Below, piece after piece: positions 1 to 9,612 of a stretch of DNA of 63,725 bases. The stretch covers positions 1 through 63,725 of the forward strand of contig DVED01000082.1 in NCBI GenBank assembly GCA_015295945.1. The letters run 5' to 3'. The notes below the pieces were generated by a model, which was given only the letters and a program-made list of their open reading frames with translations, searched no databases and was not told the DNA's origin. The stretch comes from Oscillatoriales cyanobacterium M59_W2019_021. GTDB taxonomy: Bacteria; Cyanobacteriota; Cyanobacteriia; Cyanobacteriales; Geitlerinemataceae. Numbering within the stretch: the first letter of the stretch is position 1; each line of letters begins with the position of its first letter. The translations under genes and the position numbers were made by a program.

Positions 1-897
1 GTTGGCTGGACTGATTGCCTATTGCCACCAGCCCAAAAAGCCTTCTCTTCGCCTAGAGCGGGTATTACCGGCGATTGCTTAACCAAAACTGACGTTATTT
101 TACAGTTTGCCGAAGCGACGACAGCACGGGTGGGCGATCAATTGCTGGCGGATTTCGGGTCGGCAACGGCAACGGAAAAAGCCGACGGGACGTTGGTAAC
201 GCAATCGGATTTGCGATCGGACGCTCAAATTCGCGCCGCCATTACCGAAACCTTTCCCGAACACGGCATCCTCGCCGAAGAGAGCGATCGCACCTTTCCC
301 GATAAAGATTGGTGTTGGGTGGTCGATCCCATCGACGGCACGACCAATTTCGCGCGGGGGGTTCCCATTTGGGCGATTTCCATGGGTTTGCTGTACCGGG
401 GAACTCCGGTTTTCGGCTTCGTCCACTGTCCCCCTATCCGCGAGACGTTTCACGGGTTTTGGTACGGCGACTCGGGTTTATCGGGACCGGTGGGCGCTTT
501 TCTCAACGGTCAACCCATTCGCGTCAGTGGGGCATCGCCATCGTCCAATCAGTTGTTCAGCTTCTGTTCTCGCAGTTTGGAGGCGATCGAGCAGCCCTTT
601 CCCTGTAAAATTAGAATGTTAGGCGTGGCGACATACAACCTGCTAACGGTGGCGACGGGGGTGTGTCTGGGTGCGGTAGAAGCCACGCCAAAAATTTGGG
701 ATATTGCCGCCGTGTGGCCGATCGTCCGAGCAGCAGGCGGCGTTTGGATGTTTCTCGGGGGCAATCGCGAGTTTCCCTTAACACCAGGACGAGATTACAG
801 TGGTTATTCTTTTCCCTCCCTCGCCATCGCCAGCCTTCCCCTGGGAGCGTTTTTTCAGCCTCTCGTTGCTTCGCTTGGCAATACGGAGGAAACTTGA
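1..897 (+). CDS. Inositol monophosphatase family protein (5' end may lie outside the window)
   Basis: This is a magnesium-dependent phosphatase of the inositol monophosphatase superfamily, which hydrolyses small phosphate monoesters such as myo-inositol-1-phosphate or histidinol-phosphate in the cytoplasm. Counting from the TTG at 22, the family signature is complete: the metal-binding EES near residues 86-88, DPIDGTTNF at 102-110 and the C-terminal WDIAA near 225. The frame stays open to base 1, and no convincing start with a ribosome site is visible, so the true N-terminus may lie upstream; family members usually begin just before the segment ILQFAEATT. Substrate cannot be told from sequence. 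The next gene is 408 bases downstream on the same strand. Confidence 0.85.
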   Translation, partial: VGWTDCLLPPAQKAFSSPRAGITGDCLTKTDVILQFAEATTARVGDQLLADFGSATATEKADGTLVTQSDLRSDAQIRAAITETFPEHGILAEESDRTFPDKDWCWVVDPIDGTTNFARGVPIWAISMGLLYRGTPVFGFVHCPPIRETFHGFWYGDSGLSGPVGAFLNGQPIRVSGASPSSNQLFSFCSRSLEAIEQPFPCKIRMLGVATYNLLTVATGVCLGAVEATPKIWDIAAVWPIVRAAGGVWMFLGGNREFPLTPGRDYSGYSFPSLAIASLPLGAFFQPLVASLGNTEET

Positions 898-1305
898 AAT
901 TTCTGACCAGAAGTAAGGTTATCAAAAAAATGAAATCAACTCTCACGAAAATCCAGATAAATTTTCACTTCTCGAGGCTGCGATCAAATAGGGATGACGA
1001 TCTCAGCCATCTAGAAGTAGCTTCAACCCAGGAAGCCAACCGCTATAATTGAAAATATGCGGGGTTATATGGAAGCGATAACTCATCCGTTTTTCGATGA
1101 AGTTATCTTTGCACGGGCTTGCTTCTAAGCTCAACTCAATGAGGAAGATTCCGAATTGTGAATGCTTGGGTGGCATCGATCGACGCCAACAGGGGTCGAT
1201 TTTGGGTTAAGAACCAAAAGAGTTTTGGGATGAGCCAAGGTTTGGGTTATCGGGCTGGCGCTAAACGATCGTCGAGCCTCGAGTCAGCCTACGTACGAGT
1301 CATCT
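898..1305. other. Intergenic stretch, nothing recognised
   Basis: These 408 bases contain no open frame with coding character, no hairpin with a T-run and no RNA gene that I recognise. The stretch presumably holds the promoter of the downstream histidine kinase. Confidence 0.5.
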
Positions 1306-3864
1306 ATGAGTAAATCAAGTCTTTTGGTCGGGGTTCAGCGATGGAAACAAGTGTTACTCACCCTGCTCGCCGTGGCTGGGGTGGCGCTCGTCGCTAGCAG
1401 TTTCGGGCTATTCCAGCATCAAGAACTCTCAATGCTCGATCTCTTTTTTCGCTGGCGTCCGGCAGAGCCGACCGATTCCCGAATCGTGCTGGTAACCATC
1501 GACGAAGCCGACGTCAGGCGCGTCGGTCGGTGGCCCCTCCCCGACACCACGATCGGCGAATTGCTCGACATCCTGGAATCCCAACATCCTAGGGCGATCG
1601 GATTGGATCTCAATCGAGAGTTTAACCCCCCAACCTTACCCGTAGAAGACAGAAATTTCGCCTCGCACCAGTCGTTCTCGACGCCGATTCTCACCCGCAA
1701 CGATCTCGTCGATCCCTTAGATTTTCCGGTCGATCGCGATGGTCGGGTGCGTCAAAGCTGGCTGTTTTTGGGGGCGGACTCGGGAGATCTGAATTTGAAC
1801 TTCGGATGGCGCTTGGGTCTGAAGTACCTCGAAGCCGACGGTATGACCTTAGAACCCCTCGACGATCGCCATTCTCGCTACCGCCTCGGTCGGGCGATCG
1901 TCGTGCCGTTCTCGGGAGATGCTGGAGATTCCCTGTGGGGTCAAGACCATCAAATTCGACTGTCGATCAACTATCGGGGAACCGCAAGCAGTTTCGGACA
2001 AATTTCTCTGCGCCAGGTGTTAGACGGACAAATTCCGCCGAACTTAATGCGCGATCGCCTGATTCTCGTCGGTGCGGTTTCTCCGAGGTTGAGTCCTTCC
2101 TTTTATACGCCTTACAGTAGCGGTTTCGATCGCTCTTCCGGTCGCAGTTCGGAAGTGGTCATTCAAGCCAACATCGCCAGTCAAACCATCGGAGCGGCAT
2201 TGGACGGGAGACCCCTACTCAAAGCGCTCTCAAAACCCCTCGAAAGTGTTTGGATTTTGCTCTGGTCGGCGATCGGCGTTGCCGTCAGTTTAACCTGGTT
2301 GCAATCGCCAATTCTAGCTGAAAACCTCGCGCAAAAACTGGCGCTTTTAAGTCTGGGATTGGTGGGTGTGGGGATCTCGTCCATCGGCATTGCCTACTTA
2401 GCTTTTCTCTGGGGGTGGTGGTTGCCCGCCAGCGCGCCGATTGCTGCCTTAATTGGGTCGGCGGTGGCAATTTCGATCGCCCAAATTCACGAATTGCAGC
2501 AGGAAAAAGCCGACCTGGAAATCATCTTAGAAACGGCTAACGCGCACGGCGATTCCATCCAGAATGGGCTGCTGGAAAAATACAGTCAAGAAGCCGCCCT
2601 CGACAGTTACGCCACCATCGTGCAACTGATGGACGTCTTGCCCGTGGGAATCGCCTTTATCGATACCGATGGCACGGTTCGCTACACCAATACCCGCGCC
2701 CAACAGCTTTTAGGTCGCCAACCCAATCGCCCGATCGCCTCCGAAGAAATTCCGGAATTCTATCAAATCTATCTGGCAGGCACCGATCGGCTCTATCCCT
2801 ATCAAGAATTTACCGCATTGCAAGCCCTTCAGGGAAAGAGTACCCGTGCGGACGATATGGAAATTCGCCACGAGAATAAAATTGTCCCCATCGAGTGTTG
2901 GGGAACGCCAATTTACGACGCACGGGGCAATATTCAGTACGCCATTTTGGTGTTGCAAGATATTACCGATCGACGCCAAGCCTATGCCGAGCGGGTTCTC
3001 TTTGCTCAAGAACTCGAGACTAAAACCCTAGCGCTACAAGAAATGGATCGACTCAAAGATGAATTTTTGAAACGCACCAGTCACGAATTGCGAACGCCAC
3101 TCAATGGAATTATCGGCTCGATCCAACTGATTTTAGATGGATTTTGCGAAAACCGCGAAGAAGAAATTGACTTTTTGAAACAAGCCAAAAATTCCTCCCA
3201 TAGTTTGTTAACGTTGATTAATAATTTACTGGATTTAAAACAACTGCAATCGGGAGATTTTTCTCTGAGTTTGGAAACTGTTGATTTGCACGCCTGTTTG
3301 ACCAAAGCCCTCTACTTACATCTCTATACCCTTCAGCAAAAACACCTTGCCTTAGTCAAATATTACACGACCGAACCCGCTCTCGTCCGAGCGGATTCCT
3401 TGAGATTAACGCAAGTTTTAGTCAATGCGATCGGCAATGCGATTAAGTTTACCGATGCCGGAAGCATTACGATTACCACCGAAATTCAACGATATACAGA
3501 TGAGCGCGATACTCCTTTGGAGTCGCTTTGCGAACGCGAAATAGCCATGGCAACTGTAACAATTCAGGATACGGGCATCGGTATCGAACCCCACATTCAA
3601 GAGCGAATGCTAGACGCCTTTATGATGGAAGATGGTTCCACAACTCGCTCTTATAGCGGTTTGGGCTTAGGATTGACGGTTTCCCAAAAATTTATCAAGA
3701 TGATGGGCGGGACGCTAACCCTCCACAGTCCGGGGAAAGATTGCGGCACGACGGTCACCATCTCGCTCCCTTTGGCGACAGTTCCCAAATCGACACCGCC
3801 TGCCCCCCCGGCAGAGTCTCGATCGTCCCAACAGAAACTCCTAGAAATCAAAGCTCAGGGCTGA
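1306..3864 (+). CDS. CHASE2-PAS sensor histidine kinase
   Basis: This 852-residue membrane sensor kinase has an N-terminal membrane helix (about 16-36), an extracytoplasmic CHASE2 domain (about 40-300, with the family phrase FFRWRPAEPTD followed by VTIDEADV) and three closely spaced membrane helices (about 310-395). A PAS domain (about 435-560), a HisKA dimerisation domain with phospho-acceptor His593 in SHELRTPLNG, and a HATPase domain with N, G1 (DTGIG) and G2 (GLGLGLT) boxes follow. All catalytic motifs are intact. No response regulator lies beside it, so its partner is unknown. The same CHASE2 family occurs in the CHAT protein at 55004-57334 in this window. The signal sensed cannot be deduced. 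Confidence 0.9.
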   Translation: MSKSSLLVGVQRWKQVLLTLLAVAGVALVASSFGLFQHQELSMLDLFFRWRPAEPTDSRIVLVTIDEADVRRVGRWPLPDTTIGELLDILESQHPRAIGLDLNREFNPPTLPVEDRNFASHQSFSTPILTRNDLVDPLDFPVDRDGRVRQSWLFLGADSGDLNLNFGWRLGLKYLEADGMTLEPLDDRHSRYRLGRAIVVPFSGDAGDSLWGQDHQIRLSINYRGTASSFGQISLRQVLDGQIPPNLMRDRLILVGAVSPRLSPSFYTPYSSGFDRSSGRSSEVVIQANIASQTIGAALDGRPLLKALSKPLESVWILLWSAIGVAVSLTWLQSPILAENLAQKLALLSLGLVGVGISSIGIAYLAFLWGWWLPASAPIAALIGSAVAISIAQIHELQQEKADLEIILETANAHGDSIQNGLLEKYSQEAALDSYATIVQLMDVLPVGIAFIDTDGTVRYTNTRAQQLLGRQPNRPIASEEIPEFYQIYLAGTDRLYPYQEFTALQALQGKSTRADDMEIRHENKIVPIECWGTPIYDARGNIQYAILVLQDITDRRQAYAERVLFAQELETKTLALQEMDRLKDEFLKRTSHELRTPLNGIIGSIQLILDGFCENREEEIDFLKQAKNSSHSLLTLINNLLDLKQLQSGDFSLSLETVDLHACLTKALYLHLYTLQQKHLALVKYYTTEPALVRADSLRLTQVLVNAIGNAIKFTDAGSITITTEIQRYTDERDTPLESLCEREIAMATVTIQDTGIGIEPHIQERMLDAFMMEDGSTTRSYSGLGLGLTVSQKFIKMMGGTLTLHSPGKDCGTTVTISLPLATVPKSTPPAPPAESRSSQQKLLEIKAQG

Positions 3865-3872
3865 GTTCGTAG

Positions 3873-3897
3873 GGTGCGTTGAAGAATGAAACGCACC
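3873..3897. repeat. Hairpin between convergent genes (GGTGCGTT repeat family)
   Basis: An 8-bp inverted repeat, GGTGCGTT and AACGCACC separated by nine bases, lies between two convergent genes. There is no T-run on either side, so it is a weak terminator candidate. It belongs to a dispersed GGTGCGTTTCG-type repeat seen again near 9490, 44201, 51861 and 57387. Confidence 0.45.
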
Positions 3898-3923
3898 ACT
3901 TGATTACCAATTACCCATTACCC

Positions 3924-5468
3924 TTAAAGTCGATACAGTTCGCCAAATTTCGATCGAATATAGCGAACGAACGGATCGATACTTAACGGCGTGCCCGTCA
4001 CTTTTTGCAAGAGTTCGTTTGCCGTATATTTGCGACCGTGACGGTAGATATTCTCTTTGAGCCATTGATGCAAAGATTTGAAGTTGCCGCGTTCGATATC
4101 GACGGGAATTTCCGGATGAGTTTTCAATGCCGTTTCGTAAAGTTGGGCGCTAATCAGGTTGCCCAGGGTATAGCCTTGGAACATCCCGCCGATCGTGCCG
4201 CTGTACCAATGGACATCCTGCATCACCCCTTCGCTATGATTGCGGGGTACGATGCCCAGATCGCTGCGATAGCGTTCGTTCCAGGCTTCAGGCAAATCGC
4301 GAATGGAGAGCCGACCTTCTAGCATCTCCAATTCTAAATCGAAGCGAATCATCACGTGGAGGTTGTAAGTAACTTCGTCGGCATCGGTGCGAATGGGCGA
4401 TCTCGAGACCTTATTAATCGCCTGATAAAATTTATTCACCGATATCTGACCCAACTGTCGCAGAAACACCCCTTTCAACCAAGGATAGAAGTATTCCCAA
4501 AACGCCCGAGAACGAGCCACCTGATTTTCCCAAAGTCGGGCTTGCGCTTCGTGCATTCCCGCCGAAATCCCACCAGCGAGTGGCGTTCCTTCTAGCTCCT
4601 GGGCGATGCCTTGTTCGTACAGCGCGTGACCCATTTCGTGGAAGGTGCTGAACAATCCCTGGTTGAGATCGTCGGCGTAGGTGCGAGTGGTCAGACGCAC
4701 GTCGTTAATCGAAAAGCCAATGGTAAAGGGGTGGGGGGATTGATCTTGGCGTCCGCGTTGAAAGTCGTACCCCAATCGAGCGATCGCCCGTCGGCAGAAC
4801 TGTATCTGTACGTCTTCGTCGAAGTTTTGATGCAGTGCCCCATCGTCAACGGGTGAGGCGGCGGCGATGGCTTCGATGAGGGGAATGAGTTGGCGTCGCA
4901 ATTGACGGAATAATTGTAGCAGCGTGGTGGTGTTCGTGCCGTAATCGGAGTAGGCGATCAGGGGGTCGGTAATGCGATCGTATCCGGGAAAAAAGTTAGC
5001 TAACTCTCGGCTTAGATCTAAGGTTTTTTCTAAGTAGGGTCGCACGGCGGCGAAGTCATTTTCCGATCGCGCTTTTGCCCAAATTTCGTAGGTTTCAGCT
5101 TGGTGGAGGGACAACTCTGCCATAAACGCCGCCGGAACCTGCATCGATTGTTGGTAGTTCCGACGCGCGAGGCGAATCAGGCTCGCTTCTGGCGAGTCGT
5201 AGGGCATTTTTTTCTCGTAGTCCCGCAAATCTTCTAACAGTTGCCCCAGTTCCGGATCGGTGAGTTTCTGGTGAGAAATTTGTCGTAAGGTGGCAATTTG
5301 ACGACCTCGAGCTGGTGCGCCTCCAGCAGGCATATAGGTAGCTTGATCCCAATGCAGTAAATCCGACGCTGCTTCGAGATCTTCAATTTGACCCAGGCGC
5401 GATTTCAGTTCTTCAAATTTAAGGTCGATTTTGCTGAGAGTTTGCATATTTGGGTGATGGTCGAGCAT
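3924..5468 (-). CDS. Carboxypeptidase M32 (carboxypeptidase Taq family)
   Basis: This zinc metallocarboxypeptidase removes residues from the C-terminus of peptides in the cytoplasm. It is 514 residues long, the usual size for the M32 family, and the zinc site HEMGH is at residues 277-281, followed by the downstream family segments SAGMHEAQARLWEN and HNLHVMIRFDLELEMLEG-like text. The start ATG at 5468 has an alternative ATG seven codons later that better matches the usual family N-terminus. It is convergent with the histidine kinase gene and has no obvious operon partner. Confidence 0.9.
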   Translation of the reverse strand: MLDHHPNMQTLSKIDLKFEELKSRLGQIEDLEAASDLLHWDQATYMPAGGAPARGRQIATLRQISHQKLTDPELGQLLEDLRDYEKKMPYDSPEASLIRLARRNYQQSMQVPAAFMAELSLHQAETYEIWAKARSENDFAAVRPYLEKTLDLSRELANFFPGYDRITDPLIAYSDYGTNTTTLLQLFRQLRRQLIPLIEAIAAASPVDDGALHQNFDEDVQIQFCRRAIARLGYDFQRGRQDQSPHPFTIGFSINDVRLTTRTYADDLNQGLFSTFHEMGHALYEQGIAQELEGTPLAGGISAGMHEAQARLWENQVARSRAFWEYFYPWLKGVFLRQLGQISVNKFYQAINKVSRSPIRTDADEVTYNLHVMIRFDLELEMLEGRLSIRDLPEAWNERYRSDLGIVPRNHSEGVMQDVHWYSGTIGGMFQGYTLGNLISAQLYETALKTHPEIPVDIERGNFKSLHQWLKENIYRHGRKYTANELLQKVTGTPLSIDPFVRYIRSKFGELYRL

Positions 5469-5896
5469 CGGTAACGGCTGGGAAAGAAACGATCGAGACC
5501 GCTCCTCGCCCCACGGTTCTATGCCAATTTCTAAAAAATTGGTAGATGGACTGGGTCAGAGAAAGAACAGTCTACTCTTTCTTCCGACGGAATACACCCC
5601 AGGTTCTAAAACTCGCTGTTGCGTTCGCGTCGCGACTCCGTAGGAGTCTTTCGACGAGCCGTTTGGCGTTGTGGGAGGTGGCGGCAAACCCATTGCCAGT
5701 TGGGAGGGTCGCTCGCGCGAGATGGCGACCCGAACGGACGGTGCTTGACGGTATTGTCAAAGCCAGGAATCCGTTCTCGGTTAACGGTCGAGGTTTTAAC
5801 TGTCTATTATAGCCATCCGCTACGGCGCTCTCAGGAATAATTCTCTCGAAAAACTCAGTTGTAACCCAGACCGGACAAGGATTTGAGGTGTATTGT
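5469..5896. other. Intergenic stretch with one dispersed palindrome
   Basis: No gene is supported here. Around 5632-5650 lies the palindrome CGACTCCGTAGGAGTC, one of several short GACTCC...GGAGTC palindromes dispersed through the window. Open frames in this stretch overlap it in several frames and have no ribosome site. Confidence 0.4.
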
Positions 5897-6086
5897 TAAC
5901 GTCAGTACGGGTTAAACAAAACCCTGTATCCCTTGTTGGGGTTTGGGGTTTGGAGTTGGGGGTTTGGGGTTTGTAATTGCTAGTTGCGCTTTCGCGCTTT
6001 TGCTTTCTTCTTCCCCTGCCTCCCCTGCTCCCCGGCTCAAGAAAGCTCCCCTCCACCGGAAGCGGTCTTATCCCGTACTGAGGTTA
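5897..6086. mobile_element. MITE-like element, copy A
   Basis: This ~190 bp element is bounded by imperfect terminal inverted repeats: TAACGTCAGTACGGGTTAA on the left, and on the right the complement of TAACCTCAGTACGGGATAA (17 of 19 identical). A second copy at 6514-6688 has the same ends and the same interior, which includes GGGGTTTGGGGTTTGG runs and the segment ending CACCGGAAGCGGTC. It has no coding capacity. It is probably a non-autonomous transposable element. Confidence 0.7.
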
Positions 6087-6126
6087 TTGTTAGGAGCCGC
6101 CAACGTCCGCATTGGGATTGAACATT

Positions 6127-6177
6127 GAAAATCAGCCTGCGACATTGCCCAGGAGAACCTTGGCATACCGCAGGCTG
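6127..6177 (-). terminator. Probable terminator of psbK
   Basis: A perfect 9-bp stem, CAGCCTGCG (6133-6141) with CGCAGGCTG (6169-6177), encloses a loop that itself folds (CCAGG with CCTTGG). On the minus strand the stem is followed by ATTTTC. It lies about 30 bases beyond the psbK stop. Confidence 0.6.
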
Positions 6178-6207
6178 CATTACGTTTTTTTATAGAGGCT
6201 GAGTTGT

Positions 6208-6345
6208 TTATTTGAACCCGACTGCCGCTTGCCACACGAAAGCCAGCAACAGGAAAAAGACGGGAATCACGGGCAGTACATCGACGAGCGGGTCAAAAAT
6301 GGAATAAGCTTCGGGCAATTTCGCTAAGAGCAGGGCTGCTTCCAT
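6208..6345 (-). CDS. psbK: Photosystem II reaction centre protein K
   Basis: This 45-residue protein is the precursor of the PsbK subunit, a single-helix thylakoid membrane protein that stabilises photosystem II. It reads MEAALLLA, then the conserved [20 protein letters not shown], a hydrophobic helix and the C-terminal WQAAVGFK. Cleavage after the first eight residues leaves the usual 37-residue mature form. The ATG at 6345 is preceded by an AAGGAT sequence about ten bases upstream. The gene is monocistronic here and flanked by the two MITE copies, with a terminator hairpin just after it. Confidence 0.95.
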   Translation of the reverse strand: MEAALLLAKLPEAYSIFDPLVDVLPVIPVFFLLLAFVWQAAVGFK

Positions 6346-6513
6346 AGTGGTTTAAATCCTTCTTCCGACAGAGGTCTCATAATCAAAACAAATATTAACA
6401 CGATCGCGTTCCTGCATTTTAGACCCTGACGCTTTTTAAGCGAAATGTATACAGGGCAAAAGAGGGGCAAAGCGTAACCTTGCTCCTCTTTACTCCGAAT
6501 CTACGGCTCTATT

Positions 6514-6685
6514 TAACGTCAGTACGGGTTAAGCAAAACCCTGTATCCCTTATTGGGGTTTGGGGTTTGGAGTTAGGGGTTTGGGGTTTGTAATTGCTAG
6601 TTGCTTTCTTCTTCCCCTGCCTCCCCTGCCTCCCCTGCTCAAGAAAGCTCCCCTCCACCGGAAGCGGTCTTATCCCGTACTGAGG

Positions 6686-6688
<3 letters not shown>
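6514..6688. mobile_element. MITE-like element, copy B
   Basis: This is the second copy of the element at 5897-6086, slightly shorter internally, with the same TAAC(G/C)TCAGTACGGG terminal repeats. Its right terminal repeat ends exactly on the stop codon of the Ro60-like gene (6686-6688), so the element supplies that stop. The coding sequence may therefore have been altered at its last residues by the insertion. Confidence 0.7.
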
Positions 6689-8524
<1,836 letters not shown>

Positions 8525-8599
8525 TGGTAACACACACGGGAATTGAACCCGCGTCGGATCGATCTTAAGTCGATTGCTCTACCTCTGAGCTAGTATGTA
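8525..8599 (-). ncRNA. tRNA-like RNA 1 (class I fold, UAA anticodon)
   Basis: The minus strand folds as a tRNA: acceptor strand TACATAC, D stem GCTC/GAGC with GG in the loop, a perfect anticodon stem ATCGA/TCGAT around CTTAAGA, a five-base variable loop, T arm GCGGG-TTCAATT-CCCGT, acceptor strand GTGTGTT, then A and an encoded CCA. The anticodon reads UAA (leucine), yet bacterial leucine tRNAs have a long variable arm, which is absent here. Position 1-72 is a U-U mismatch. It shares its acceptor 5' strand and a leader with RNA 2. It could be a tRNA mimic of the Ro60 locus, an unusual tRNA or a decayed one. Confidence 0.65.
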
Positions 8600-8672
8600 A
8601 GCTTTATCGGTTGGGACACGAAGTGCTTTTGGGAGTGCCTCGCGCAAGTTCAAAAAGCGGTTGGTTTGCGGA

Positions 8673-8766
8673 AAATGCGGTCTTGGGGTTTCCCCAGCGG
8701 GAAATGCGGTCTTGGGGTTTCCCCAAGTGGAGCAATTTCCCAAGACAAGTGGAGCAATTTTCCAAG
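8673..8766. repeat. Tandem repeats with GGGGTTTCCCC hairpins between the tRNA-like RNAs
   Basis: The block AAATGCGGTCTTGGGGTTTCCCC occurs twice (from about 8674 and 8702), each copy holding a self-complementary GGGG-TTT-CCCC core. The second copy extends to CTTGGGG-TTT-CCCCAAG. It is followed by two copies of AGTGGAGCAATTT(C/T)CCAAGAC. The block begins right after the 3' end of RNA 2 in transcription order and could act as a trailer, processing signal or attenuator. Confidence 0.6.
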
Positions 8767-8838
8767 ACACATACACAGGATTTGAACCTGCTACCGTTCG
8801 ATTTACTGTCGAATGCTCTACCAATGAGCTAGTATGTA
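8767..8838 (-). ncRNA. tRNA-like RNA 2 (class I fold, degenerate anticodon loop)
   Basis: The minus strand forms a full cloverleaf: acceptor TACATAC with GTATGTG, D stem GCTC/GAGC, anticodon stem TTCGA/TCGAA with loop CAGTAAA, a five-base variable loop and T arm GCAGG-TTCAAAT-CCTGT. The formal anticodon would be GUA (tyrosine), but the invariant U33 is A, the long variable arm of bacterial tyrosine tRNA is missing, and no CCA is encoded (TCTTGG follows). It is therefore unlikely to work in translation. It is a paralogue of RNA 1 with an identical acceptor 5' strand. Confidence 0.65.
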
Positions 8839-8928
8839 CGCTTTTTAAGTTTGGGCGCGATGCGAATTAAGGTCTACATTTTTAGGGATTGAATGAACCG
8901 CACGAGTTAGAAAAGAAAGTCAGGCATA

Positions 8929-9008
8929 TCTATCGCGTTTACCACTCCGCCACCAATGCAAGGCGCATTGGGTGGGATTTGAACCCACGAGTCCTTGCGG
9001 ACAATAGA
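8929..9008 (-). ncRNA. Circularly permuted tRNA-like RNA (YrlA-type Y RNA candidate)
   Basis: On the minus strand tRNA parts occur in rotated order. First comes the 3' strand of an anticodon-type stem, TCTATT, then a variable hairpin GTCC-GCAA-GGAC, a T arm GTGGG-TTCAAAT-CCCAC and an acceptor hairpin CCAATGC-GCCTT-GCATTGG. A D arm (GCG stem with GG in the loop, closing CGC) and the 5' stem strand GATAGA complete it. TCTATT pairs with GATAGA, so the ends emerge where the anticodon loop would be. As I recall the literature, this is how bacterial YrlA Y RNAs mimic tRNA, with the Ro60-binding stem in place of the anticodon. The Ro60-like gene lies downstream on the same strand. The outer stem could not be resolved by eye. 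Confidence 0.75.
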
Positions 9009-9063
9009 CTGGAAATAGCGTGTATTCTTTTAAGGTTAGGGCGCGGTTATTCGGGTTTTGAGC

Positions 9064-9320
<257 letters not shown>

Positions 9321-9351
9321 CAGGTTGGAATTGAATTCCTTTCATATTTCT

Positions 9352-9391
9352 ATACTACATAAATACTACATAGCTGTCAAGAGGATACTAC
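9352..9391 (-). promoter_or_regulatory. Promoter of the Ro60 locus with three phased GTAGTAT repeats
   Basis: On the minus strand TTGACA (9375-9380) and TAGTAT (9352-9357) are separated by exactly 17 bases, close to the sigma-70 consensus. The heptamer GTAGTAT occurs three times, at 9352-9358, 9363-9369 and 9385-9391, spaced 11 and 22 bases apart and so on one face of the helix. The copies overlap the -10 region, the spacer and the region just upstream of -35, as expected for a repressor operator. Transcription would start near 9345, about 80 bases before the GTG. Confidence 0.65.
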
Positions 9392-9612
9392 AATTTTTTT
9401 TCTTCCGAGAAGAGGCGGCGGTTGAAACCACGGCTACAGGGACAAAACCGACCTTCGTCGGTTCCACAAATCCCTCAATTTTCGGATGTGTTGAGGGACG
9501 AAACGCACCGTTGGCGTTGTTTCTGTAATGCACTCGGTGGAGAAGGGGCGAAACGATCGCATGATATGACACACTCTATAAAGAAGACGTGAGTTGTCAC
9601 AGGAGATACGAG

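Noticed and set aside
5546-5840. Small plus-strand proteins near 5.6 kb
   Set aside because: Overlapping Arg-rich frames on both strands run through a palindromic repeat and lack ribosome sites.
8525-8599. Ordinary tRNA-Leu(UAA) gene
   Set aside because: The long variable arm that defines bacterial leucine tRNA is absent, and base pair 1-72 is U-U, so I list it as a tRNA-like RNA.
8929-9025. Truncated or degenerate tRNA remnant
   Set aside because: Both halves are complete and pair perfectly in rotated order, including a 7-bp acceptor stem, which decay would not preserve.
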